NCBI GenBank assembly: GCA_030840515.1
Contig: JAVEEJ010000352.1
Coordinates: forward strand, 1 to 5,796
Direction of reading: 5' to 3'
DNA length: 5,796 bases
Source: Frankiaceae bacterium
GTDB taxonomy: Bacteria > Actinomycetota > Actinomycetes > JAVEEJ01
The notes beneath the pieces were generated by a model, which was not told the DNA's origin, made no database searches, and saw only the letters and a list, made by a program, of their open reading frames with translations. This document shows, in pieces, positions 1 through 5,796 of the stretch. Positions within the stretch are counted from its first letter, which is position 1. Each line of letters starts with the position of its first letter. Both the position numbers and the translations under genes were made by a program.

Positions 1-93
1 GACGGCCCGCACAGCGTCGTGTTCGACCAGGCCGAGAACCGGCTCCACGCGCAGAAGGCCGTGCTGGCTTTCCTCTTGGCACGGGCAGGCTGA
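1..93 (+). CDS. argF: Ornithine carbamoyltransferase, C-terminal end (partial)
   Basis: Only the last 30 codons and the TGA stop are in the window; the gene begins upstream. The visible peptide reads DGPHSVVFDQAENRLHAQKA followed by VLAFLLARAG. This matches the C-terminal helix region of ornithine carbamoyltransferases, where S-V-V-F-D-Q-A-E-N-R-L-H-A-Q-K is highly conserved. In that family the cytosolic enzyme transfers the carbamoyl group of carbamoyl phosphate to ornithine, giving citrulline, the substrate of ArgG encoded further on. The stop is 1 nt before the argR start, which fits the actinobacterial order argF-argR-argG-argH. The catabolic paralogue (arcB) has a similar C-terminus, but the neighbouring genes make the biosynthetic assignment much more likely. 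Confidence 0.93.
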   Translation, partial: DGPHSVVFDQAENRLHAQKAVLAFLLARAG

Positions 94-94
94 C

Positions 95-612
95 ATGGGC
101 ACGTCCCGAGTCGTCACCGCGACCGTGCCGACGACGCGAACCGCCCGGCACGCGCGCATCGCCGCGTTGCTCGCGGATCGGTCGGTGCGGTCGCAGGGCG
201 AGCTGGGGCGGCTGCTTGCTGCCGAAGGACTGGTCGTGACGCAGGCGACGCTGTCCCGCGACCTCCTCGAGCTCGGTGCGACCCGGGTCCGCGATACCGA
301 AGGCTCGCTCGTCTATGTCGTGCCGGACGACTCCGACCCGCGCCGCCACAGTGAGCCTCGCCTGGCCCGCCTCGCGCAGGAGCTGCTGGTGGGCGCGGAC
401 TCCTCTGGGTCCATGGTCGTGCTGCGCACTCCGCCGGGTGGGGCGCACCTGCTCGCCAGCGCCATCGACCGGTGTGTGTGGACCGACGTCGTCGGCACGG
501 TCGCCGGCGACGACACCGTGCTCCTCGTCTGCCGCGAAGGAGTCGCCGGCTCGTCGGTGGCTGCGCACCTGCTCGCCCTCGCCGAGGGCCGTCCGTCCCC
601 GGAGGGACCCGC

Positions 613-616
<4 letters not shown>
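95..616 (+). CDS. argR: Arginine repressor ArgR
   Basis: Encodes 173 residues, close to the usual ArgR length (about 150-170). The family is a hexameric, arginine-responsive DNA-binding repressor of arginine biosynthesis genes. Residues about 17-66 are the winged helix-turn-helix domain, with SQGELGRLLAAEGLVVTQAT then LSRDL; S54-R55 is the conserved recognition-helix pair. A linker rich in charged residues follows. Residues about 105-165 are the oligomerisation and arginine-binding domain with GTVAGDDT (134-141); the D139-D140 pair corresponds to the aspartates that contact arginine in known ArgR proteins. The ATG at 95 has only a weak upstream Shine-Dalgarno, so translation may be coupled to argF. 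An in-frame GTG at 125 (codon 11) is an alternative start, because homologues often begin close to the PTTR-x-ARHARI stretch. The gene's stop overlaps the argG start (ATGA). I see no obvious ARG-box operator here; one would be expected upstream of the operon, outside the window. Confidence 0.96.
601..606 (+). promoter_or_regulatory. Ribosome binding site of argG
   Basis: GGAGGG lies 6 nt before the argG ATG and inside the last codons of argR. It is a strong Shine-Dalgarno match at normal spacing. It fixes the argG start at 613 rather than at in-frame ATG or GTG codons further upstream, which would extend argG far into argR. Confidence 0.85.
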
Positions 617-1807
<1,191 letters not shown>

Positions 1808-1815
<8 letters not shown>

Positions 1816-3223
1816 GCCACCCCAGGCGCTGCGGCTCTGGGGTGGGCGCTTCGGCGGCGGGCCGGCGCCGGCACTGAGCCGGCTGTCGGCCTCGGTGCAC
1901 TTCGACTGGCGCCTGGCCCCTTACGACCTGCTCGCGTCTGCGGCGCACGCCCGCGTGCTGAACCGTGCCGGCCTGCTCGACGGCGACGAGATGCACGCGA
2001 TGCTCGGCGCACTCGACGGGCTCGCCGCCGACGTCGCATCGGGGACATTCACCGCGACCGTCGATGACGAGGACGTGCACACGGCGCTCGAGCGCGGACT
2101 CGTCGAGAGGCTGGGGGAGCTCGGCGGCAAGCTCCGCGCGGGGCGCAGCCGCAACGACCAGGTGGCGACCGATCTACGGCTCTACCTGCGTGACCAGGCT
2201 CGAGCACTCGCCGCGGCCGTGGTCGAGCTCGAGGAAGCCCTGCTCGCGCAGGCTGAGGCGCACGTCGACACCCCTGCCCCCGGCATGACGCACCTGCAGC
2301 ACGCGCAGCCGGTCAGCTTCGGCCACTGGCTGGCCGCCCACGTCCACGCGCTCGGACGCGATCTCGATCGACTGCGCGACTGGGACCGGCGGGCCGCCGT
2401 CAGCCCGCTGGGCGCGGGGGCGCTCGCGGGCTCGTCACTGCCGCTGGATCCGGAGGCCGTGGCCGCGGAGCTCGGGTTCGCCTCCGCTGCCGCCAACTCC
2501 ATCGATGCCGTCTCCGACCGCGACTTCGCGGCCGAGTTCCTGTTCTTCGCGGCGCTGCTCGGCGTGCACCTCTCGCGCATCGGTGAGGAGCTGGTCTTGT
2601 GGACCAGCACGGAGTTCGGCTGGGTCGAGCTCGACGACGCGTGGGCGACCGGGTCGTCGATCATGCCGCAGAAGAAGAACCCTGATGTGGGCGAGCTCGC
2701 GCGAGGCAAGAGCGGCCGTTTGATCGGCGCGCTGGTCGCCCTGCTGACGACGCTCAAGGGCCTGCCCCTTGCCTACGACCGCGACCTGCAGGAGGACAAG
2801 GAGCCCGTGTTCGACGCGGTGGACACGCTGCTTCTCGTCCTCCCCGCGCTCGCGGGCACCATCGCCACCATGCGGGTCAACGCCTCCCGCCTTGCCGATG
2901 CGGCTCCCGCAGGGTTCTCGCTGGCCACCGACGTCGCGGAGCTCCTGGTCCGCCGCGGAGTGCCGTTCCGTGAAGCGCATGAGGCGGTGGGCCGTCTCGT
3001 CGCGCGTTGTCAGGCCTTGGGCATCGAGCTGTCCGACGCCAGTGACGACGACCTGCAGGAAGCCTCGCCACACCTGACCCGCGACGTGCGCTCTGTCCTC
3101 TCGGTCTCAGGCGCCATGAGCGCACGGGACACACCCGGTGGCACCGCGCCGAGCCGAGTCCGCGTCCAGCTCGCCGATCTGCGGTCGGCCGTCTCCGAGC
3201 ACAGGGCATGGGCCGGCGGCTGA
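1808..3223 (+). CDS. argH: Argininosuccinate lyase
   Basis: Encodes 471 residues from a GTG start, typical of the family (about 460-475). The enzyme cleaves argininosuccinate to arginine and fumarate, the last step of arginine synthesis, as a homotetramer of the fumarase/aspartase superfamily. Visible landmarks are LWGGRF (10-15), the EDVH stretch (88-91), GRSRNDQVATDLR (112-124), THLQHAQP (161-168) and the superfamily signature GSSIMPQKKNPD (282-293). By analogy with characterised lyases, H162 and S283 fall at the catalytic positions. The open frame runs back to 1583 inside argG, but conserved sequence begins only at L10-W11, and the GTG at 1808 gives a normal N-terminus (MDEPPQALRLWGGRF). 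The upstream Shine-Dalgarno is poor, so translation probably depends on ribosomes finishing argG, which it overlaps by 8 nt. Its end overlaps the downstream glycosylase by 16 nt. Confidence 0.97.
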
Positions 3224-3840
3224 CCTGGCGACGGACCGACCTCTCCGTCGGGCCCGTCGATGCCGCGCTGGCGCTGCTCGGCGCGACGGTCGAGTCCACC
3301 ACTGAGGACGGCACGGTCGCCGTCCGGTTGACCGAGGTGGAGGCGTACGGCGGCTCCGACGACCCAGGCTCACATGCCTTCCGCGGGCCGGGCCGCCGCA
3401 ACGCCACCATGTTCGGACCTGCGGGACTGGCCTACGTCTACTTCACCTACGGCATGCACTGGTGCCTCAACGTGGTGTGCTGCCCAGACGGGGAGCCAGG
3501 GGCCGTGCTCCTGCGTGCGGGTGAGGTGACGCGAGGGCTGGACCTCGCCCGCACCCGCCGACCGGGAGCCAGCGACCGAGACCTCGCCCGCGGGCCGGCC
3601 CGGCTCACCCGGACGCTCGGCGTGACCGGCGCAGCCGACGGCGTCGACCTGCTCGATGCGGGCTCGCCACTGCGGCTGACCGCTAGGGCCCCCACGCCCG
3701 CGGAGGTCGTCTGGGGTCCGCGTGTGGGCGTGGCCGGCGAGGGCGGGAGCACCCCGTGGCGCGTGCACCTGGCCGGCGACCGCACGGTCAGCGTCTATCG
3801 GCCCGCCACGCCACGCCGCAAACCCACCGCCTTTGGCTGA
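3208..3840 (+). CDS. mpg: 3-methyladenine DNA glycosylase, AAG/Mpg family
   Basis: Encodes 210 residues, normal for bacterial members of the AAG (Pur_DNA_glyco) family. These monofunctional glycosylases flip alkylated or deaminated purines out of DNA and hydrolyse the N-glycosidic bond, starting base excision repair. Residues can be matched to human AAG by eye: the EVEAY motif places E45 at the catalytic glutamate (human E125) and Y47 at Y127. H56 in GSHAF matches H136. LAYVYFTYGMHWCLN (74-88) supplies Y78 (Y159), the intercalating Y81 (Y162) and N88 (N169). LLRAGE (101-106) matches the conserved LLRA-x-E. The ATG at 3208 is the only conventional start upstream of these motifs; AGGG lies too close to it to be a good Shine-Dalgarno. 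It overlaps argH by 16 nt, so it is probably co-transcribed and translationally coupled. It has no known role in arginine synthesis and looks like a passenger repair gene. The assignment is firm; which damaged bases it prefers cannot be read from sequence. Confidence 0.95.
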   Translation: MGRRLTWRRTDLSVGPVDAALALLGATVESTTEDGTVAVRLTEVEAYGGSDDPGSHAFRGPGRRNATMFGPAGLAYVYFTYGMHWCLNVVCCPDGEPGAVLLRAGEVTRGLDLARTRRPGASDRDLARGPARLTRTLGVTGAADGVDLLDAGSPLRLTARAPTPAEVVWGPRVGVAGEGGSTPWRVHLAGDRTVSVYRPATPRRKPTAFG

Positions 3841-3852
3841 CCCGCGTGCGCG

Positions 3853-5112
3853 ATGATGCGCGCCGTGGGCATCCTGGACGAGCTGAAGGCGCGCGGACTT
3901 GTCGCCTTGTCGACCGACGAAGGAGCGCTCGGCGAGTGCTTGAGCCAGCCCACCGCGTTCTACGTCGGCTTCGACCCGACAGCTCCCAGCCTGCATATCG
4001 GACACCTTGTCCAGGTGCTGACGGCCCGGCGACTCCAGCTCGGCGGGCACCTTCCGCTCGCCTTGGTCGGCGGTGCCACCGGCCTGATCGGTGACCCGAA
4101 GGCGTCGGGAGAGCGATCGTTGAACGACCCGGACCTCGTTGCGGGATGGGTTGAGCGCATCCGCACCCAGGTCGAGCGCTTCCTCGAGTTCGAGGGGCCC
4201 GCCGCCGCGCGGATGGTGAACAACCTGGACTGGACCGCGGACCTGTCGGCGATCGCCCTGCTGCGCGACCTCGGGAAGCACTTCAGCGTCAACCGGATGC
4301 TCGACCGCGAGGCGGTGGCGACGCGGCTTGCCGCCGGCGGCATCAGCTACACGGAGTTCAGCTACGTCCTGCTGCAGAGCAACGACTACCTCGAGCTCTT
4401 CAGGCGCCACGACTGCCGGCTTCAGATCGGAGGCAGCGACCAGTGGGGGAACATCACCGCGGGGGTCGAGCTGGTACGCCGGGTCACGGGGGAGCGGGTC
4501 CACGCCCTGGCCACCCCGCTGCTGACCAAGTCCGACGGCACCAAGTTCGGCAAGACCGAGGGCGGGACCGTCTGGCTGGACCCTGAGCTCACCTCGCCCT
4601 ACGCGTTCTTCCAGTTCTGGCTGAACGCTGAGGACGTTGCCGTGGACAACCTGCTGCGCGTCTTCACGTTCCTCCCCGCGGAGGAGGTCGACCGCCTGGT
4701 CGAGGCCACGAGGGAGCGGCCAGCCGCCCGGGAGGCCCAGCGTGCGCTCGCCGCGGAGGTCACCAGGCTCGTTCACGGCGACGACGAGACGCAGCGCGTG
4801 ATGGACGCCAGCGCGGCACTGTTCGGCCGCGGGGAGCTCGGCGCGCTGGACGAGGCCACGCTGGCAGCGGCGCTGACCGAGGCGGGGTGCGCGGACGTTC
4901 CTGAGCTGGCCACCGTGGTGGACCTGCTCGTGGCGAGCGGCTTGGCGGACAGCCGGGGGGCCGCCCGCCGCACCGTGCTCGAGGGCGGTGCCTACGTCAA
5001 CAACGAGCGCATCGAGGACCCCGACGCCGTCCCGACCGGCCTCCTGCACGGTCGCTGGCTGGTCCTGCGCCGGGGCAAGCGGAACGTGGCGGGAATCCGC
5101 GTAGCCCCCTGA
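3853..5112 (+). CDS. tyrS: Tyrosyl-tRNA synthetase
   Basis: Encodes 419 residues, the usual size of bacterial TyrRS (about 420). It attaches tyrosine to tRNA-Tyr through tyrosyl-adenylate in the cytosol, as a class I dimeric synthetase. The tyrosine-binding start YVGFDPTAPSLHIGHL (37-52) contains the HIGH motif (48-51). NNLDW (123-127), KHFSVNRML (142-150), the tyrosine-pocket segment YTEFSYVLLQSNDYLEL (166-182) and GGSDQWGN (193-200) follow. The second ATP motif is KFGKT (231-235). Residues about 354-415 form an S4-like RNA-binding domain ending in LHGRWLVLRRGKRN. Two ATGs (3853, 3856) and a GTG (3865) are possible starts; actinobacterial homologues typically begin a few residues before ILDEL, so any of the three fits. 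None has a recognisable Shine-Dalgarno. It lies 12 nt after mpg, which suggests co-transcription. An rRNA operon follows. Confidence 0.98.
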   Translation: MMRAVGILDELKARGLVALSTDEGALGECLSQPTAFYVGFDPTAPSLHIGHLVQVLTARRLQLGGHLPLALVGGATGLIGDPKASGERSLNDPDLVAGWVERIRTQVERFLEFEGPAAARMVNNLDWTADLSAIALLRDLGKHFSVNRMLDREAVATRLAAGGISYTEFSYVLLQSNDYLELFRRHDCRLQIGGSDQWGNITAGVELVRRVTGERVHALATPLLTKSDGTKFGKTEGGTVWLDPELTSPYAFFQFWLNAEDVAVDNLLRVFTFLPAEEVDRLVEATRERPAAREAQRALAAEVTRLVHGDDETQRVMDASAALFGRGELGALDEATLAAALTEAGCADVPELATVVDLLVASGLADSRGAARRTVLEGGAYVNNERIEDPDAVPTGLLHGRWLVLRRGKRNVAGIRVAP

Positions 5113-5140
5113 CCTGGGCGGATACCGGGCCGCAGAGCGA

Positions 5141-5178
5141 GCGCGCCGCTCCCTACACCGTTCCGTAGGCGGTTGCGC
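5141..5178 (+). terminator. Possible tyrS terminator hairpin (no U-tract)
   Basis: About 30 nt after the tyrS stop there is an imperfect stem: GCGC (5141-5144) with GCGC (5175-5178), CCG (5146-5148) with CGG (5170-5172), and CCTAC (5152-5156) with GTAGG (5165-5169), closing an 8-nt loop ACCGTTCC. No T-run follows. Terminators without U-tracts are accepted in actinomycetes, but a GC-rich region makes chance stems common. The hairpin also overlaps the 12-bp repeats, so it may be a by-product of them. Confidence 0.35.
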
Positions 5179-5212
5179 AGGGCCTGCCGCAGACCGTTCC
5201 GCACACCGTTCC
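5153..5212. repeat. Degenerate 12-bp tandem repeat, five units
   Basis: Two adjacent units differ at one base: GCAGACCGTTCC (5189-5200) and GCACACCGTTCC (5201-5212). A third close copy, CTACACCGTTCC (5153-5164), lies exactly 36 bp (three units) upstream. The two units between (5165-5176 and 5177-5188) match the consensus at about 7-8 of 12 positions. The 8-mer ACCGTTCC therefore occurs three times in register. Read on the minus strand, the array gives tetrapeptide repeats (NGVR, NGLR, QALR, NRLR, NGVR), but I see no support for an expressed antisense gene. Confidence 0.6.
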
Positions 5213-5240
5213 CCGGCCATGCCACGCCGGCGCTTGCCCC

Positions 5241-5309
5241 GCCGTGCGGCCCGCCTTTGCCCCCGTGCGACCGGGCTTTACCCCCGCCGTGCGACCCCGC
5301 CTTTGCGCC
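5241..5309. repeat. Imperfect 21-24-bp tandem repeat, three units
   Basis: Three consecutive units share GTGCG-(A/G)CC followed by CTTT and a C-run: 5241-5264, 5265-5285 and 5286-5309. GTGCG recurs at 5244, 5265 and 5289, giving periods of 21 and 24 bp. A partial, weaker copy (CGCTTGCCCC) sits just before, at 5231-5240. The region is intergenic between tyrS and the rrn promoter. The spacing is a multiple of three, but I see no convincing coding frame. Together with the 12-bp array, it shows that this intergenic segment has expanded by slippage-like duplication. Confidence 0.55.
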
Positions 5310-5331
5310 TGTCAGGAGCGTGGGTTATGGT
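5303..5331 (+). promoter_or_regulatory. Possible upstream rrn promoter (P1)
   Basis: TTGCGC (5303-5308), a 17-bp spacer and TATGGT (5326-5331) give a weak sigma-70-type promoter. The TTG of the -35 and TAT--T of the -10 match consensus. Actinobacterial rRNA operons often have several promoters in tandem, so a second start upstream of the main one is plausible. The -10 region also contains the ATG of a candidate small ORF; the two readings compete. Confidence 0.35.
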
Positions 5332-5473
5332 TCTCGCTACCTCCTCGGAGCAACGGACGCGCGGTCACGCGCGGACGATCCGGGAGGGCCTTGCAGTGAC
5401 GACCCTGGGCCGGCAGCTGTCGGTCCCGGGAGTCTTCGCGCGAGGCGGTGTGAGCCGCCCGGAAGTGATTTGA
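5327..5473 (+). CDS. Candidate 48-residue small ORF, unknown
   Basis: I do not recognise this ORF and doubt that it is a gene. ATG at 5327 is preceded by AGGAG (5314-5318) with 8 nt spacing, the best Shine-Dalgarno after argG's in this window. The predicted peptide starts MVLATSSEQRTRGHARTIRE and ends VSRPEVI, without a transmembrane segment, signal peptide or known motif; it is basic and arginine-rich. By my count about 37 of 48 codons end in G or C, less extreme than the genes around it appear. Its stop TGA (5471-5473) lies inside the -35 box of the main rrn promoter. The possible upstream promoter (5303-5331) would start transcription after the Shine-Dalgarno, so that promoter would not express this ORF. 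It could be a real small protein read through from tyrS, or simply chance. Confidence 0.2.
   Translation: MVLATSSEQRTRGHARTIREGLAVTTLGRQLSVPGVFARGGVSRPEVI
5357..5374. repeat. ACGCGCGG direct repeat and CGCGCG hairpin
   Basis: ACGCGCGG occurs at 5357-5364 and again at 5367-5374, with a 10-bp period, about one helical turn. The same bases allow a perfect hairpin, CGCGCG (5358-5363) with CGCGCG (5368-5373) around a GTCA loop. It lies about 100 bp upstream of the main rrn promoter. It could be a protein site, an RNA hairpin, or GC-rich chance. Confidence 0.4.
5444..5459 (+). other. GGCGG/CCGCC hairpin before the rrn promoter
   Basis: GGCGG (5444-5448) and CCGCC (5455-5459) form a perfect 5-bp GC stem around a 6-nt loop, TGTGAG. 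It ends 10 nt before the -35 box of the main rrn promoter. No T-run follows. It could attenuate read-through from upstream or be incidental. Confidence 0.3.
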
Positions 5474-5498
5474 CTTCCCTCATGGCCACGCCTAAGTT
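5470..5498 (+). promoter_or_regulatory. Main rRNA operon promoter
   Basis: TTGACT (5470-5475) matches five of six bases of the TTGACA -35 consensus. A 17-bp spacer leads to TAAGTT (5493-5498), which keeps the first T-A and last T of the -10. The predicted start is near 5505. This is the strongest promoter-like sequence in the window and lies where an rrn promoter should be, about 270 bp before the mature 16S end. No A/T-rich UP element is visible upstream. The principal (HrdB/SigA-type) sigma factor is the expected user. Confidence 0.8.
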
Positions 5499-5548
5499 GT
5501 GGGAGTTGCCCCGCGACGAGTCCGAGAGGGCTCTACCGGTGCGCGTCC

Positions 5549-5572
5549 GTTCCTTGAGAACTCAACAGCGTG
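5549..5572 (+). promoter_or_regulatory. boxA-like antitermination/processing element
   Basis: The core TTGAGAACTCAACAG sits in GTTCCTTGAGAACTCAACAGCGTG. It closely resembles the conserved leader element of actinobacterial rRNA operons (for example TTTGAGAACTCAATAG in mycobacteria), described there as boxA for NusB/NusE-dependent antitermination. TTGAG and CTCAA (5554-5565) form an inverted repeat with a 2-nt centre. Recognition is from memory of the family, not an alignment. Confidence 0.75.
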
Positions 5573-5607
5573 CTGAAAGTCAGTGCCAAAAAACCTCGTC
5601 CGGGGCC

Positions 5608-5623
5608 GTGGCAGTAATGCCAC
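5608..5623 (+). other. rrn leader hairpin with GUAA tetraloop
   Basis: GTGGCA (5608-5613) and TGCCAC (5618-5623) form a perfect 6-bp stem capped by GTAA, a GNRA-type tetraloop in RNA. It lies between the boxA-like element and the 16S gene. Its stability suggests a real RNA element of the leader, perhaps for folding or antitermination; the role is inferred. Confidence 0.65.
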
Positions 5624-5651
5624 ATCTGTCCCGAATGAGTTCCTTTGGTGA

Positions 5652-5685
5652 TGATAGACGAAACAAGCTAGTTACGTCTTTATCG
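5652..5685 (+). other. rrn leader hairpin, bulged
   Basis: AGACG (5656-5660) pairs with CGTCT (5675-5679). After a 2-nt bulge (5680-5681), TGAT (5652-5655) pairs with ATCG (5682-5685), including one G-U pair. In the 14-nt loop, AAC (5662-5664) can pair with GTT (5671-5673). The fold is less stable than its neighbours. Confidence 0.45.
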
Positions 5686-5694
5686 CCAGCATCA

Positions 5695-5718
5695 GCTCGT
5701 CCGTGCCAAGCGGCGAGC
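5695..5718 (+). other. rrn leader hairpin GCTCG/CGAGC
   Basis: GCTCG (5695-5699) pairs with CGAGC (5714-5718). With T5700 bulged out, CCG (5701-5703) pairs with CGG (5711-5713), closing a 7-nt loop TGCCAAG. Eight pairs in all, mostly G-C. It is part of the run of leader stems before 16S. Confidence 0.55.
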
Positions 5719-5728
5719 GCTTTCTTAT

Positions 5729-5769
5729 GTGTCCACAACCCGTCCCTCGGGACGGCTGTGAATAGACAT
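5729..5769 (+). other. Long hairpin abutting the 16S 5' end
   Basis: CCGTCC (5740-5745) and GGACGG (5750-5755) pair around the tetraloop CTCG. CACA (5734-5737) pairs with TGTG (5757-5760) across a small internal loop. After a 4-nt bulge AATA, TGTC (5730-5733) pairs with GACA (5765-5768), with a possible G-U at 5729/5769. Fourteen Watson-Crick pairs end right at the predicted mature 16S terminus, so this stem probably takes part in 5' maturation. Confidence 0.6.
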
Positions 5770-5796
5770 CAATGGAGAGTTTGATCCTGGCTCAGG
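5769..5796 (+). rRNA. rrs: 16S ribosomal RNA, 5' end (partial)
   Basis: AGAGTTTGATCCTGGCTCAG at 5776-5795 is the near-universal 5' sequence of bacterial 16S rRNA, corresponding to E. coli positions 8-27. Counting back seven bases puts the mature 5' end near 5769; the exact terminus is uncertain by a few nt. Only about 28 nt are in the window; the rest of the rRNA operon (presumably 23S and 5S too) lies downstream. The upstream promoter, boxA-like element and hairpins support a functional rrn operon. Confidence 0.97.

Larger units (their letters stand above)
5505..5768 (+). other. rRNA operon leader (5' external transcribed spacer)
   Basis: This stretch of about 264 nt between the predicted start and the mature 16S end carries no gene. 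It holds a boxA-like element, a short stem at 5570-5586, and a run of clearer hairpins (5608-5623, 5652-5685, 5695-5718, 5729-5769). It is visibly more A/T-rich than the coding DNA from about 5580 onward. In rRNA operons this leader supports antitermination, folding of the pre-16S and cleavage by processing nucleases; part of it normally pairs with sequence after 16S, which is outside the window. An open frame at 5173-5784 that runs through it is not a gene. Confidence 0.8.

Noticed and set aside
1..94. ARG-box operator before argR
   Set aside because: I looked for an AT-rich ArgR palindrome but found only argF coding sequence. The operator is more likely upstream of the first gene of the operon, outside the window.
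472..612. N-terminal extension of argG to an upstream ATG at 472
   Set aside because: The extension lies inside argR, and homology begins at MTNRIVLAYSGG, which is directly preceded by GGAGGG.
5177..5187. Palindrome GCAGGGCCTGC
   Set aside because: It is a perfect inverted repeat with a 1-nt centre, too tight for an RNA hairpin, and it sits within the degenerate 12-bp repeat; chance is likely in such GC-rich DNA.
3370..5220. 616-codon antisense open frame opposite mpg and tyrS
   Set aside because: Two confidently identified genes occupy the other strand. Long antisense frames are expected in GC-rich DNA with G/C-ended codons, and the peptide has no recognisable family features.
4992..5225. 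Antisense 77-codon frame with NGVR/NGLR/QALR/NRLR tetrapeptide repeats
   Set aside because: The repeat follows from the 12-bp DNA period. The rest of the frame lies opposite the tyrS C-terminus, and no antisense promoter is evident.
5173..5784. 203-codon open frame through the intergenic region into 16S
   Set aside because: It runs through repeats, the rrn promoter, the boxA-like element and the start of 16S rRNA, so it cannot be a real gene. Its Pro/Cys-rich N-terminal part is just the 21-24-bp repeat translated.

Overview
This is ordinary housekeeping DNA from a GC-rich actinomycete. The codons are strongly G/C-ended, and the proteins (argininosuccinate synthase, argininosuccinate lyase and a KFGKT-type TyrRS) look actinobacterial. 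The rRNA leader also carries the actinobacterial TTGAGAACTCAAC element. I cannot fix the genus. A Propionibacteriales-type organism such as a Nocardioides relative would fit, but that is only an impression.

Positions 1-3223 are the distal end of an arginine-biosynthesis operon: the last codons of argF, then argR (repressor), argG and argH. The genes are packed without gaps. argF and argR are 1 nt apart, argR and argG share ATGA, and argG and argH overlap by 8 nt. Ornithine carbamoyltransferase makes citrulline, ArgG condenses citrulline with aspartate, and ArgH releases arginine and fumarate. ArgR senses the end product. Position 3208 starts a 3-methyladenine-type DNA glycosylase (AAG/Mpg family) that overlaps argH by 16 nt. 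Twelve nt after it comes tyrS, a complete tyrosyl-tRNA synthetase. All genes are on the + strand and probably form one transcript or nested transcripts.

Positions 5113-5796 hold the tyrS-rrn intergenic region and the start of a ribosomal RNA operon. First comes a GC-rich, repeat-bearing stretch (5113-5310) with a possible terminator hairpin, degenerate 12-bp repeats and 21-24-bp repeats. Next is about 160 bp with a possible upstream promoter and a doubtful 48-codon ORF. A clear sigma-70-type promoter follows (TTGACT, 17 bp, TAAGTT; 5470-5498). The leader has a boxA-like antitermination/processing motif and a series of hairpins. The conserved 5' end of 16S rRNA begins at about 5769 and runs off the window.

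I found no mobile element, CRISPR array, phage gene, toxin-antitoxin pair or defence system, and no sign of an undescribed system. The observations worth a second look lie in the tyrS-rrn intergenic region and the rrn leader.
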